A stretch of 64,000 nucleotides of DNA from UBA4416 sp036676295 (lineage in GTDB: Bacteria; Bacteroidota; Bacteroidia; B-17B0; Aurantibacillaceae): NCBI GenBank assembly GCA_036676295.1, contig JAKFDE010000058.1, forward strand, positions 1-64,000, read 5' to 3'. Below, in pieces: positions 25,204-34,475 of the stretch; position 1 is the first letter of the stretch; each line of letters begins with the position of its first letter. The notes below the pieces were generated by a model. It was not told the origin of the DNA, made no database searches, and saw only the letters and a program-made list of their open reading frames with translations. The translations under genes were made by a program, and so were the position numbers.

Positions 25204-26880
25204 ATGAAAAAATTAGTAGCTTGTTTTGGTTTGATTCTGTTTATTGGTTTTACTTCTCACGCACAACAATGGAATGGTTTAACGTTGTATAGCAATAGTA
25301 ATGCAACTAATGCGTATTTAATTGATACAAATAGCACAACTGTAAAAACCTGGACACTTACCGGTGGAACGGGTTATTCGTCATATTTAATACCGGGAGG
25401 AACATTAGTGAGAAGTGTGAAGGTTACGAATAGCACGTTTAATGGAGGTGGTGCTTGCGGAAGAATTCAGAAAGTAGATTACGCAGGAAATTTAGTTTGG
25501 GATTATACGCACTCTTCATCTACTTATTATACGCATCACGATCATTGCCCATTGCCCAATGGTAATGTGTTATTGATCGCTTATGAGTTAAAGACACAGG
25601 CTGATCTTGCAGCTGCAGGAGGGACAAACACAGCACTTACTACAATTTGGCCGGAAAAAATTATTGAAGTTCAACCAACAGGCGCTACAACCGGCAATAT
25701 TGTTTGGGAATGGCATGTATGGGATCATTTGGTTCAAAACAGTGATAATTCAAAAAGTAATTATCAAACTTCTATAGTAAATCATCCTGAACTATTACAT
25801 ATCAATTATAAAAGCACTAAAGATTGGATGCATATGAATGGTATTGATTATAATCCGGTACTAGATCAAATTGTTGTGAGCTCTCATAATTTAAATGAAT
25901 GGTATGTGATCGACCATAGTACAACTACGGCACAAGCAGCCTCACACAGTGGAGGAAATTCCGGAAAAGGAGGTGATTTTTTGTATCGATGGGGAAATCC
26001 GGCAGCTTATCAGGCAAGTGGCACAGCAATATTAGATGTAACACATGATGCACATTGGATACCGGAAGGGTGTCCAAATGCAGGGTATTTAACCGGAGTT
26101 AATAATAAAGGAGCTACCGGACCAAAAACAACTATCGATCAAATTCCAACACCAAGAGTAGATTATAATTATTCAATAACATCAGGGAGTGCCTATTCTC
26201 CGGCAACGTATAGTGCCAGGCATACATCAACCGGTTATACAAGTAATATGGGTAATTCTGAACAATTTCCAAATGGCAACCAAATGATTTGTTTAGCTAC
26301 TGCCGGAACGATTTATGAAATTGATGCTGCCGGAAATACGTTATGGACAAAAAGCACCAGTGGTGCAACCCCTCAGGCTCATAGATATACAACATGCTAT
26401 ATCAATAATGCAGCACCCGCACAGCCAACTATTTCTTTATCAGGGGGTAATTTAATGGCTACATCAGCAACTACTTATCAATGGTATTATAATGGAAATT
26501 TAATCAGTGGTGCCACGTCACAAAATTATACACCAACTCAAAGTGGCATTTATGTAGTAAGAATTACGGATGCTAATGGTTGTGTGTATATGTATTCAAA
26601 GGGATTTAGTTATTCTATAGCTACATCGATCGACGAATTAGAAACAAGTTTAGTTTCAGTTTATCCTAATCCTACAAATGGCATTGTAGATATTGATTTA
26701 AATTATAAAAACCCTAATACAGTTAATGTTAATGTTTATGATATGTTTGGTAAATTAATGTTGACGATTCAAAATAGTTCGCGCATTGATCTAACAGAAT
26801 TGATTAGTGGTGTTTATACCATTTCGATTTCTTTGGATGAAAAAAAACCAGTCTATAAAAAAATTGTGTTAAACCATTAA
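25204..26880 (+). CDS. Arylsulfotransferase-like protein with T9SS sorting domain
   Basis: 558 residues from ATG 25204, giving the signal peptide MKKLVACFGLILFIGFTSHA; a GTG 12 codons upstream is disfavoured. The main domain (residues of about 20-410) has repeated beta-propeller-like strands and the segments YYTHHDHCPLPNGNVLLIA, KDWMHMNGIDYNPVLDQIVV and SSHNLNEWYVID typical of aryl-sulfate sulfotransferase-like (ASST) proteins. An Ig-like region (TYQWYYNGNLISGATSQNYT) is followed by a type A sorting domain (VSVYPNPTNGIVDIDL, SGVYTISISL). Likely secreted or surface-anchored. Enzyme activity is not proven. Confidence 0.82.
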   Translation: MKKLVACFGLILFIGFTSHAQQWNGLTLYSNSNATNAYLIDTNSTTVKTWTLTGGTGYSSYLIPGGTLVRSVKVTNSTFNGGGACGRIQKVDYAGNLVWDYTHSSSTYYTHHDHCPLPNGNVLLIAYELKTQADLAAAGGTNTALTTIWPEKIIEVQPTGATTGNIVWEWHVWDHLVQNSDNSKSNYQTSIVNHPELLHINYKSTKDWMHMNGIDYNPVLDQIVVSSHNLNEWYVIDHSTTTAQAASHSGGNSGKGGDFLYRWGNPAAYQASGTAILDVTHDAHWIPEGCPNAGYLTGVNNKGATGPKTTIDQIPTPRVDYNYSITSGSAYSPATYSARHTSTGYTSNMGNSEQFPNGNQMICLATAGTIYEIDAAGNTLWTKSTSGATPQAHRYTTCYINNAAPAQPTISLSGGNLMATSATTYQWYYNGNLISGATSQNYTPTQSGIYVVRITDANGCVYMYSKGFSYSIATSIDELETSLVSVYPNPTNGIVDIDLNYKNPNTVNVNVYDMFGKLMLTIQNSSRIDLTELISGVYTISISLDEKKPVYKKIVLNH

Positions 26881-26891
26881 ATAATAACATC

Positions 26892-27890
26892 ATGAAAAAA
26901 TTTTTACCGGGAATTATCATTTTATTTTTCTCATTAACTGTATCAGCAAAAAAAGTAAAATTTGCCGTTGATATGACAGGACAAACAATTAGTGCCTTGG
27001 GAATTCATGTAGTAGGTGATTTTCAAGTAGCTGCCGGGTATGCCTTTGATTGGGACCCAAGTTTAACTACTTTGCTGCAAGAAGGAAGTTCTAATATATA
27101 CAGTGTAGTAGTTACGATCCCGGCTTTTCAAAAATACGAATACAGATTCATTAATGGAGATCAAACTTATGAATCAGAATTCATACCTGATGAATCGCGT
27201 GTTGGCTATAATTTAAATGATAACCGATGGATGTACGTTGATTCCTTGAAAAATGATACATCGTTTGTTGGCGCTATTTTATTTGGCGGTAATGCACCAA
27301 TAGGCCTAAGTTTGGTAAGATTTAAAGTAGATATGAGCAATTCGTTACCGGTTTCAGCTAATGGAGTTCATGTAGGAAATAATATGAATGGGTTTAATTC
27401 AACGGATGTAAGATTATATAGTTTTGGAAATAATCTTTATGAGATCATTAATTATTTTACTCCAAACTCTTATTCTTATCGATTTTTTAACGGTAATGCG
27501 GCAGTTAATACGGAAACAATTAGCGGTTCGTGCGATGTGTTCGGGAATCGTGATCTAACATTTACTAAAGATACGGTTTTACCGGCTGTTTGCTTTTCAA
27601 GCTGTAGTGCCTGCGTAGCGGCTTCTCTGACAGAAACCAATAAGCCAACTGCTTCATTTAAATTGTTCCCTAATCCTGCAAAAAATAGTTTTTCTATCGA
27701 ATCATCGTTGAATGATCAAATCGAGAACATTGCTATTTATAATGTTTCAGGACAACAAGTAAAATTGATAACTGATATTAAACAGAGTAGATATACTATT
27801 TCAGAGCCAGTATTATCTGAAGGATTATATTTTGTAAAAGTCACTAATAATCAAAATCAACAACAGAATTTAAAATTGATCATTGAATAA
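26892..27890 (+). CDS. Secreted T9SS protein with two starch-binding/Ig-like repeats
   Basis: 332 residues with a signal peptide (MKKFLPGIIILFFSLTVSAK). Two related beta-sandwich units begin KVKFAVDMTGQTISALGIHV and LVRFKVDMSNSLPVSANGVH, and each has a Y-x-Y-R-F-x-N-G stretch (YEYRFINGDQTY and YSYRFFNGNAA), reminiscent of CBM20/CBM48-like domains. The tail FKLFPNPAKNSFSIES to GLYFVKVTNN is a type A sorting domain. It lies 11 bases after the ASST-like gene and 2 bases before cotH-like. Ligand unknown. Confidence 0.75.
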   Translation: MKKFLPGIIILFFSLTVSAKKVKFAVDMTGQTISALGIHVVGDFQVAAGYAFDWDPSLTTLLQEGSSNIYSVVVTIPAFQKYEYRFINGDQTYESEFIPDESRVGYNLNDNRWMYVDSLKNDTSFVGAILFGGNAPIGLSLVRFKVDMSNSLPVSANGVHVGNNMNGFNSTDVRLYSFGNNLYEIINYFTPNSYSYRFFNGNAAVNTETISGSCDVFGNRDLTFTKDTVLPAVCFSSCSACVAASLTETNKPTASFKLFPNPAKNSFSIESSLNDQIENIAIYNVSGQQVKLITDIKQSRYTISEPVLSEGLYFVKVTNNQNQQQNLKLIIE

Positions 27891-27892
27891 AA

Positions 27893-30157
27893 ATGCGTTT
27901 AACTTTTTTCATTTGTTTGTGTGTTTTGTGCGGAAATTTTTCCGCACAAAACTTTTATGATGTAAGCACTATTCAAAAAATAGAAATTACGTTTGCTCAA
28001 CCTAACTGGGATTACCAATTGGATACTGCAAAGGCGGGAACAGATGATTATATCATGGCGCAATCAATTATGATCAATGGAACTTATTTTGATAGCGTAG
28101 GGGTAAAGTATAAAGGCAATAGCTCATACAGTGCGTCAAATAATAAAAACCCGTTACATATAGAATTAGATTCTTACAAAAACCAATCCTATTCAGGAAT
28201 TAAGGACATTAAACTCGGCAACAATTATGCGGATCCATCAATGATCAGAGAGGTTTTGGCTTATGATGTTTTGAAAAACTACATGCATTGCCCACAAGCT
28301 AATTTCGCCAAAGTATATATCAACGGGGCTTATTATGGGGTGTATTCAAATGCAGAAAATATCGGAAAACAGTTTTATTCAAATCATTATTATTCATCCG
28401 GAAATACCGCTATTAAGTGCAATCCTATTATTAATCCCAGTACTAACACCAAGTCTAATTTAAAATACTTTATCACCGGCGATAGTAGTAATTATTTTAA
28501 TTTTTATGAAATAAAATCCAATTATGGTTGGAATAGTTTAAGGGCACTATGTGATACAGTAACTAATTTTTCAAACAGAGTCAATGAAAATATTGATATG
28601 GACAGAGTGATTTGGATGTTGGCTTTTAATAATGTAGTAGTGAATTTGGATAGCTACAGCGGTGCTTTTTGCCAAAATTATTATTTATACAAAGACAACA
28701 CTAATCACTTCAATCCTACGATCTGGGATTTAAACATGAGTTTTGGCGGTTTCCCATATGTTGGAACAAGCAATAGTAGTTTGTCACAACAAAGTATTAC
28801 CGGCTTACAACAATTGCCTATTGCTATTCATGCTACTGACCCTTATTGGCCATTGATAAATATTGTAAATTCCGATCCGCAGTACAAGCGCATGTTAGTA
28901 GCGCATATGAGAACGATCACTGATGAGTTTTTTGCGAACAGTTCGTATGTAACCAAAGCACAACAATTTCAAACATTAATTGATACATCGGTTCTTAGCG
29001 ACAATAAAAAATTTTATTCTTATTCTCAATTCCAAAATGGATTAACAGCGAATACTTCCATTGGGAGCTATTCCGTACCAGGTATTAGTAATTTAATGAA
29101 CGCGCGCGTTTCTTACCTGCAAAGCACAACAGAGTTTGGTTATTCAACACCTATTATTACAGCTGTTGCTTCAAGCATAGCTACTCCGGCATTGGGCTCA
29201 ATTGTAACAATTACCGCTAATGTTACAAATGCTAATAGCACTAATGTTTATTTAGGATACAGAAACGACATCACTAAAAAATTCATCAGAGTATTAATGT
29301 ATGATGATGGCACACATAATGATGGTGCAGCTAATGATAATATTTTTGGTACTGACATCACGATCTCTTCAACATTAATGCAATACTATATATATGCAGA
29401 AAATAATAATGCCGGGATCTTTTCGCCACAACGTGCTGAACATGAATTTTATTCTCTTCAAACTAATATCAGTCAACCTTCAGCCGGGCAAGTGGTTATC
29501 AATGAGTTTTTAGCTGTTAATCAATCTGGAGAAGAAGACGAAAATTTTCAAAACGAAGATTGGATAGAATTTTATAACAATAGTAATACTTCGCTTGATC
29601 TAAGCGGGTTGTTTTTAAGCGATAGTTATTTAACCCCACAAAAATTTACTTTTCCGGCTAATAGCGTCATTCCGGCTAATGGTTACTTAACTGTGTGGGC
29701 AGATGATGATAATGGCACGGCGAGTATTCATTGTAATTTTAAATTATCGGCAAGTGGTGAACAGTTAGTTCTTAGTAAAGGAAGTTTAGTTTTGGATAGT
29801 CTTTCTTTTGGAACTCAAACAGCTGATGTGTCTTCCGGAAGATGTCCTAACGGAGTAGGTTCTTTTGCAGTAATGAATAATCCCACCTACAACGGCAGCA
29901 ATTGCATTGTAGGGCTTTATGATGCAGATTTGAAAGATTTTAAAATTTCGGTTTATCCTAATCCTGCTAATCAATCTGTTATGATTTTAACCGGTTCGGA
30001 GGAGAGTTTGCCACTTGTGATTCAAAATGCTTTAGGTGAAATTATTTTAACTCAGGTATTAAATCAAAACTTAGAAATAAATACCTCGGCATTTAACCAA
30101 GGCATCTATTTCATTACAGTTTCAAATAAAACGATCAAGTTAATAATAACGCATTAA
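27893..30157 (+). CDS. CotH-family kinase with lamin-tail and T9SS sorting domains
   Basis: 754 residues; signal peptide MRLTFFICLCVLCGNFSAQ. The CotH domain (about 25-420) shows VGVKYKGNSSYSASNNKNPL, KDIKLGNNYADPSMIREVLA, NGAYYGVYSNAENIGKQF and FNPTIWDLNMSFGG. Characterised CotH proteins are atypical protein kinases. A DUF5011/choice-of-anchor-like Ig region follows (TITANVTNANSTNVYLGYR), then an LTD (VVINEFLAVNQSGEEDE) and a type A sorting domain (FKISVYPNPANQSVM). It ends 1 base from the convergent carbonic anhydrase gene. Secreted substrates are unknown; the co-transcribed proteins are candidates. Confidence 0.88.
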   Translation: MRLTFFICLCVLCGNFSAQNFYDVSTIQKIEITFAQPNWDYQLDTAKAGTDDYIMAQSIMINGTYFDSVGVKYKGNSSYSASNNKNPLHIELDSYKNQSYSGIKDIKLGNNYADPSMIREVLAYDVLKNYMHCPQANFAKVYINGAYYGVYSNAENIGKQFYSNHYYSSGNTAIKCNPIINPSTNTKSNLKYFITGDSSNYFNFYEIKSNYGWNSLRALCDTVTNFSNRVNENIDMDRVIWMLAFNNVVVNLDSYSGAFCQNYYLYKDNTNHFNPTIWDLNMSFGGFPYVGTSNSSLSQQSITGLQQLPIAIHATDPYWPLINIVNSDPQYKRMLVAHMRTITDEFFANSSYVTKAQQFQTLIDTSVLSDNKKFYSYSQFQNGLTANTSIGSYSVPGISNLMNARVSYLQSTTEFGYSTPIITAVASSIATPALGSIVTITANVTNANSTNVYLGYRNDITKKFIRVLMYDDGTHNDGAANDNIFGTDITISSTLMQYYIYAENNNAGIFSPQRAEHEFYSLQTNISQPSAGQVVINEFLAVNQSGEEDENFQNEDWIEFYNNSNTSLDLSGLFLSDSYLTPQKFTFPANSVIPANGYLTVWADDDNGTASIHCNFKLSASGEQLVLSKGSLVLDSLSFGTQTADVSSGRCPNGVGSFAVMNNPTYNGSNCIVGLYDADLKDFKISVYPNPANQSVMILTGSEESLPLVIQNALGEIILTQVLNQNLEINTSAFNQGIYFITVSNKTIKLIITH

Positions 30158-30158
30158 T

Positions 30159-30794
30159 TTATTTTTGATTAAATCGGTAAATAGGTTCTAAGTCTTCAGC
30201 TTCATTGTGTATAACACTCAGATCAGTTACCAAACCACTATTAATACCATATACCCACCCGTGTAAATGTAAAGGACGTGTTTTCCAGGTTTCCTGAACA
30301 ATAGTAGTTTTAGCTAAATTTCGTACTTGTTCAATGACATTTAATTCAGTCAGTCTATCTGTACGTTTATCTATATCTGTAATTGCTTCTAGCTCTAAAA
30401 CGTTTTTATTATAAACATCTTTAATGTTTCGTAACCAGTTATCTACAAAACCATGGTAATCATTACTCATAGCGGCTTTAACCCCACCACAGCCGTAATG
30501 TCCACAAACGATGATGTGTTTAACTCCCAGATACTTTACAGCGTATTCCAATACACTTAATAAATTCATATCTGTATGTATGACTAAATTGGCAATATTT
30601 CTATGTACAAATATTTCACCGCTTTCGGTACTGGTTACTTCATTGGCCGGTACACGGCTATCACTACATCCGATCCATAAATAATCAGGTCTTTGTCCTA
30701 AAGACAGTTTTTTAAAATATTCTGGGTCATCAAATTTTTTTGATAAGGCAAAACGACGGTTCCCGTCTAATAATTTTTTATATGAGCTATCCAT
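30159..30794 (-). CDS. can: Beta-class carbonic anhydrase
   Basis: 211 residues. The zinc ligands are in LWIGCSDSRVPANEV (Cys, with the Asp-Arg pair) and IIVCGHYGCGGVKAAM (His-x2-Cys), the pattern of beta-class enzymes interconverting CO2 and bicarbonate. GEIFVHRNIANLV and LHLHGWVYGINSGLVTDL are also conserved. No signal peptide, so cytosolic. It starts 2 bases after the SulP transporter gene on the same strand, indicating a bicarbonate uptake/hydration operon. Confidence 0.96.
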   Translation of the reverse strand: MDSSYKKLLDGNRRFALSKKFDDPEYFKKLSLGQRPDYLWIGCSDSRVPANEVTSTESGEIFVHRNIANLVIHTDMNLLSVLEYAVKYLGVKHIIVCGHYGCGGVKAAMSNDYHGFVDNWLRNIKDVYNKNVLELEAITDIDKRTDRLTELNVIEQVRNLAKTTIVQETWKTRPLHLHGWVYGINSGLVTDLSVIHNEAEDLEPIYRFNQK

Positions 30795-30796
30795 TG

Positions 30797-32320
30797 TTAA
30801 ACGGTATATTTAATAAGTTCTACTTTAATATTTTTTCTTTCGGATATTTCTAAAAAGTCAGCAATGATATCTTTAGCGTCCTGGTTAATTCGTTTATTGA
30901 TACTGGCATCTATGATCACTTTGCTGTTGTTCTCAATTGTGTCAAAATATTTTATCAAAAATCCTTTATTAAAAAATGTTACGTGCTGTGGAAGTTTGAT
31001 CATATAGTATTTTTCTCCATTAATAATATCACTACTTGTATCAAATAAGTAAGAGATATTATCTCTGATTATAAAGATTACGGCAACAAAGATACCTGCG
31101 CCAACCCCTTTTAACAGATCGGTAAACAGCATTACTACAATGGTAATAAAAAAAGGCAAGTATTGTTCAGGACCATATTCAAAATGTTCTTTAAAAATGG
31201 CGATCTTAGTTAATTTGTATCCGGTAAAAATTAAGATAGCCGCTAAACTTGCGTTTGGAATTAATGTTAAAATGTTTGGGATCAGTAATACACAAACTAA
31301 TAAAAGTACTGCATGAATAATGATAGATAATCTGGATTTTGCTCCGGCATTAATATTTGCCGAACTTCTAACAATAACAGAGGTTACGGGTAAGCCACCA
31401 ATTAAACCACTGGCAATATTACCAATGCCTTGTGCCATTAATTCTTTATTCTGATTTACTGAATTTTTTTCGGGATCCAGTTTTTCAGTGGCCTCAATAT
31501 TCAATAAGGTTTCTAAACTTGCTACAACGCCTAGTGTAACAACAATTATCCAAAACGATGGATTTGAAATAAAATTAAAATCAGGGAAAGCTAAATTGGA
31601 TTTCATATCCGCAGCCGAAGTTATTGTTGGTAAATTTACCAGATGTTGTGGGTCAATTGTTAAGTACGAAATCCCTTTAAAAGAAATAGTTAAGAGTATT
31701 CCAAATATTACCACTAATAAAGGCCCCGGCACATTGCTTAAAATTTTATTGTTTTTATAAAAAGGCTTTTCGGCAACGATCAATAATACAACCGATATTA
31801 ATCCTATTATTACAGCTCCCGGTGTTACATTTTCGAACATAACTAATAGTTCAGAAAAGGTATTTTGGCCATCGGGCTGTACAAAAGACATATCGCCTTC
31901 AGGGTCTTTATCGTAGCCAAAAAAGTGTGGAATTTGTTTGATGATCAGGATAATACCAATACCGGCTAGCATACCTTTAATAACAGCATTAGGAACATAA
32001 TTTCCTAAGCCACCGGCTCTAACCACACCAAGTAATATTTGTAAAATTCCCGCAAAAACTAAAGCGGCTAAAAAAACTTCAAAACTACCTAACTCTGTTA
32101 TGGCAGCTATAACAATAGCTGTTAACCCTGCAGCTGGCCCCGTAACACTATACTTAGCGCCGCTAAGGCTAGTCACTACAATTCCGCCTATTACACCTGC
32201 TATAATACCTGAAAACAAAGGAACGTTACAGGCAAGCGCAATTCCTAAACACAGTGGTAGAGCCACCAAAAACACTACAATTCCAGCCTTAAAATCGGCC
32301 AACATATTTTTTTGAAACAT
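30797..32320 (-). CDS. SulP-family anion transporter (probable bicarbonate transporter)
   Basis: 507 residues. The N-terminal SulP membrane domain spans about residues 1-420 (DFKAGIVVFLVALPLCLGIA, SGAKYSVTGPAAGLTAIVIA, GLIGGLPVTSVIVRSSANIN). A short cytosolic STAS-like domain (about 430-507) contains SKVIIDASINKRINQDAKDI. SulP proteins carry sulfate, bicarbonate or other anions. The directly following carbonic anhydrase gene points to bicarbonate (inference). Inner membrane. Confidence 0.92.
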   Translation of the reverse strand: MFQKNMLADFKAGIVVFLVALPLCLGIALACNVPLFSGIIAGVIGGIVVTSLSGAKYSVTGPAAGLTAIVIAAITELGSFEVFLAALVFAGILQILLGVVRAGGLGNYVPNAVIKGMLAGIGIILIIKQIPHFFGYDKDPEGDMSFVQPDGQNTFSELLVMFENVTPGAVIIGLISVVLLIVAEKPFYKNNKILSNVPGPLLVVIFGILLTISFKGISYLTIDPQHLVNLPTITSAADMKSNLAFPDFNFISNPSFWIIVVTLGVVASLETLLNIEATEKLDPEKNSVNQNKELMAQGIGNIASGLIGGLPVTSVIVRSSANINAGAKSRLSIIIHAVLLLVCVLLIPNILTLIPNASLAAILIFTGYKLTKIAIFKEHFEYGPEQYLPFFITIVVMLFTDLLKGVGAGIFVAVIFIIRDNISYLFDTSSDIINGEKYYMIKLPQHVTFFNKGFLIKYFDTIENNSKVIIDASINKRINQDAKDIIADFLEISERKNIKVELIKYTV

Positions 32321-32352
32321 TTGATAAAATAATTTAATTGATAAAATAAAAC

Positions 32353-32375
32353 TTTTGTTCGTGCTCCGAACAAAA
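32353..32375 (-). terminator. Possible terminator between the hypothetical gene and SulP
   Basis: TTTTGTTCG (32353-32361), loop TGCTC, CGAACAAAA (32367-32375): nine-base stem, T-rich on its minus-strand exit side. It would end the small gene at 32387-32701. Confidence 0.5.
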
Positions 32376-32386
32376 CAACAATTAAA

Positions 32387-32701
32387 TTATGCTTTTGGAG
32401 GGGGGGTGTATTTACTAATAGTATTGGATATAACATTAGTGGAATGATCTAACCAAACAATTTTAGTAAATAAAAAATAAGGAGCAAGATCTAAGCCACA
32501 CTCTGTATAAAGGTCTTCTTCGCTCGAAACCTTCTCTGCACCATGCTCTTCTTCTTCTTCGGCCGGGGCCGGGCTGTTATACATTTGTTTTTTAAGCGCG
32601 CTTCCGTCTTTAAAGTAAGATACAACAGTATTTTGCACCGTTAACGAACAAATGCTCGTAATGAATAAAAAAATGAATATGTATTTTATACTAGTTAACA
32701 A
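32387..32701 (-). CDS. Hypothetical secreted small protein, TTG start
   Basis: 104 residues starting at TTG (32699-32701). The N-terminus MLTSIKYIFIFLFITSICSL is a signal-like hydrophobic segment, then an acidic stretch (PAPAEEEEEHGAEKVSSEED) and a hydrophobic patch (LAPYFLFTKIVW). There is no in-frame ATG near the start, so the coding call rests on the signal-like N-terminus and terminator. I do not recognise a family. It diverges from the operon starting at 32832. Confidence 0.5.
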   Translation of the reverse strand: MLTSIKYIFIFLFITSICSLTVQNTVVSYFKDGSALKKQMYNSPAPAEEEEEHGAEKVSSEEDLYTECGLDLAPYFLFTKIVWLDHSTNVISNTISKYTPPPKA

Positions 32702-32715
32702 AGTGCTTCTTAATT

Positions 32716-32723
32716 TATATTTG
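32716..32723 (+). promoter_or_regulatory. -7 element of the VTC/DUF4956 operon
   Basis: TATATTTG followed by C, identical to the tRNA-Val -7 box. It lies 108 bases before the ATG at 32832, so a leader of about 100 bases is expected. No clear -33 TTTG. Confidence 0.35.
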
Positions 32724-32831
32724 CCGAAACAAAACCAATGTCTGTCTCATAAATCGCTGCAAAGTAATTAAAATTAGATTGATTTTGTTAAATTTAAAGA
32801 TTATTTAACATTGATTTTCTAAATTAAACAC

Positions 32832-33230
32832 ATGGGCAACAAAATTGTATTAATTATTTTATGCGGGTTGACTCTTTTTTCTTGTAAAAAGCCTGCCGGC
32901 GAAGGTGGAAATTCATCAATTAAAGGAACTGTTTGGGTGCAAGATTATGATAAGAACATGAGCGTGCTGCAATATCAGTACTCAGGTGTAGATGTGGAAG
33001 TTTATATTATTTATGGTGATGATGTGACTTCAGGCGATAAGGTAAATACCAATGCCAACGGCGAATTTGAGTTTAAATATTTACGCAAAGGCAATTATAA
33101 AGTTTATGCCATTAGTAAAGAAAAAATTGGAACAACCAACGACGCAAAAGATGTGGCTGTGTCTTTAGATGTTACTATTTCAAAAAACAAACAAACGGTT
33201 GATGCCGGACAGATTATTATTAAACAATAA
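32832..33230 (+). CDS. Lipoprotein with carboxypeptidase regulatory-like beta-sandwich
   Basis: 132 residues. Signal MGNKIVLIILCGLTLFSCKK with lipobox LFSC. The mature part (IKGTVWVQDYDKNMSVLQYQ, GDKVNTNANGEFEFKYLRKG, NYKVYAISKEKIGTTNDA) has the strand pattern of SdrD-B/CarboxypepD_reg-like domains, used as surface beta-sandwich modules. It is the first gene of a tight five-gene cluster with the VTC, DUF4956 and DUF2490 genes, 11 bases before the next gene. Function unknown. Confidence 0.75.
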   Translation: MGNKIVLIILCGLTLFSCKKPAGEGGNSSIKGTVWVQDYDKNMSVLQYQYSGVDVEVYIIYGDDVTSGDKVNTNANGEFEFKYLRKGNYKVYAISKEKIGTTNDAKDVAVSLDVTISKNKQTVDAGQIIIKQ

Positions 33231-33241
33231 ATTAGTATAAC

Positions 33242-33718
33242 ATGCACAAGTATTTTTCCTTTATCCTGTTGATTTGTTTAAGTGCGACAACGTATGCACA
33301 AAGCAAAAAAGACATTAAAAAAAACAAAATCAACTCTATAACTGTAATAGAATTAAATGGAAGTAAAACGATTAATGACAGTAAAACAGTTTATAATACT
33401 GAAGGGGAAGTGACTGAAAAGACAGAATATAATAAAGACGGCGCCTTTAAAAAGAATATGAAGTATAAATTTAATAACCTGGGTGATGTGGTGGAAGAAA
33501 ATGAGTATGATGAAAAAAACAATTTAATAGAAAAAACCATTGTTAAATACAATGCCTTAGGGGATAAAAAAGAAGAATCTGTTTTTGATGGGGCTAACAA
33601 ATTATTAAAAAAACATGTGTATGTGTACGATAGTAAAGGGTTGAAAACCGAACGAAAAACACTTGATGCTGCCGGAAAATTAGTAAGCACAAAAAAATAC
33701 ACTTATACGTTTAAATAA
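33242..33718 (+). CDS. Secreted repeat protein (RHS/YD-like motifs)
   Basis: 158 residues with signal MHKYFSFILLICLSATTYAQ. The mature part is a series of short repeats each centred on an aromatic and Asn/Asp-Gly-like turn: VYNTEGEVTEKTEYNKDGAF, YKFNNLGDVVEENEYDEKNN, VKYNALGDKKEESVFDGANK, YVYDSKGLKTERKTLDAAGK. This resembles the 20-residue YD/RHS repeats of outer-surface proteins. Very Lys- and Glu-rich. Four bases separate it from the VTC gene. Confidence 0.7.
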   Translation: MHKYFSFILLICLSATTYAQSKKDIKKNKINSITVIELNGSKTINDSKTVYNTEGEVTEKTEYNKDGAFKKNMKYKFNNLGDVVEENEYDEKNNLIEKTIVKYNALGDKKEESVFDGANKLLKKHVYVYDSKGLKTERKTLDAAGKLVSTKKYTYTFK

Positions 33719-33722
33719 CAGA

Positions 33723-34475
33723 TTGAATACCATTAATCAAATATTACATCAGTTTGACTCCATAACTCTTAAGGAAATGGATAATAACGTTAAGTTAATG
33801 GATCGTACAGACACGAAGTATGCTTTTAATATTGCCGAACTGTCTCAGGTTTTGCAAACAGCTCAAAGTCATTACAAAATATTGAATATTAATGAGCATA
33901 GAATTAGCCGTTATAAAACCTTGTATTTTGATACCGACAATTTTGATTTATATAATAAACACCATAGCGGCAAATTAAATCGCTACAAGATCCGTCACCG
34001 CACCTATGTTGAAAGTAATTTAGGGTTTTTAGAAGTTAAGTTTAAAAACAATAAAGGTCGCACCATCAAAACACGAATTAAAGAATTGGAAGTGCCCGAT
34101 CTAAAAACTGAGCATCCATATGCCTTTCTCGAAAGATCATTGCCCTTCGATCCTAATTCATTAGTGCCAAAGATCTGGATCAATTATAGTAGAATTACCT
34201 TAGTGAATAAAACATCTGCCGAAAGAATAACTATCGATCTGAGTTTGGAATTTCAAAAAGATGGAATTACTAAAAATCTTAATCATTTAGTGATCGCGGA
34301 AGTTAAACGAGATAGCAAAATTGATTCTCCTTTTGTGTCTATTATGAGACATCGCAGTATCAGAGAGGGCTCTATTAGTAAATACTGTTTTGGAGTAGCC
34401 AGTACTTGTAATGATGTGAAGAAAAATAATTTTAAAGCAAAACTTTTAAACCTTGATAAATTAGCAAAAGTATGA
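33723..34475 (+). CDS. VTC-domain protein (polyphosphate-polymerase-like)
   Basis: 250 residues, TTG start at 33723 (an ATG at 33777 would drop 18 residues of the domain). The VTC/CYTH-like tunnel fold shows RTDTKYAFNIAELSQVLQ, YKTLYFDTDNFDLYNKHHSG, NRYKIRHRTYVESNLGFLEV and KFKNNKGRTIKTRIKELEV, with the alternating basic and acidic residues that line the tunnel. The yeast VTC core synthesises polyphosphate from ATP. Bacterial versions are mostly untested. It overlaps the DUF4956 gene by 4 bases. Confidence 0.85.
   Translation: MNTINQILHQFDSITLKEMDNNVKLMDRTDTKYAFNIAELSQVLQTAQSHYKILNINEHRISRYKTLYFDTDNFDLYNKHHSGKLNRYKIRHRTYVESNLGFLEVKFKNNKGRTIKTRIKELEVPDLKTEHPYAFLERSLPFDPNSLVPKIWINYSRITLVNKTSAERITIDLSLEFQKDGITKNLNHLVIAEVKRDSKIDSPFVSIMRHRSIREGSISKYCFGVASTCNDVKKNNFKAKLLNLDKLAKV

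Noticed and set aside
33242..33718. CRISPR or DNA tandem repeats
   Set aside because: The repetition is at protein level with variable spacing; no regularly spaced identical DNA repeats were found anywhere in the window.
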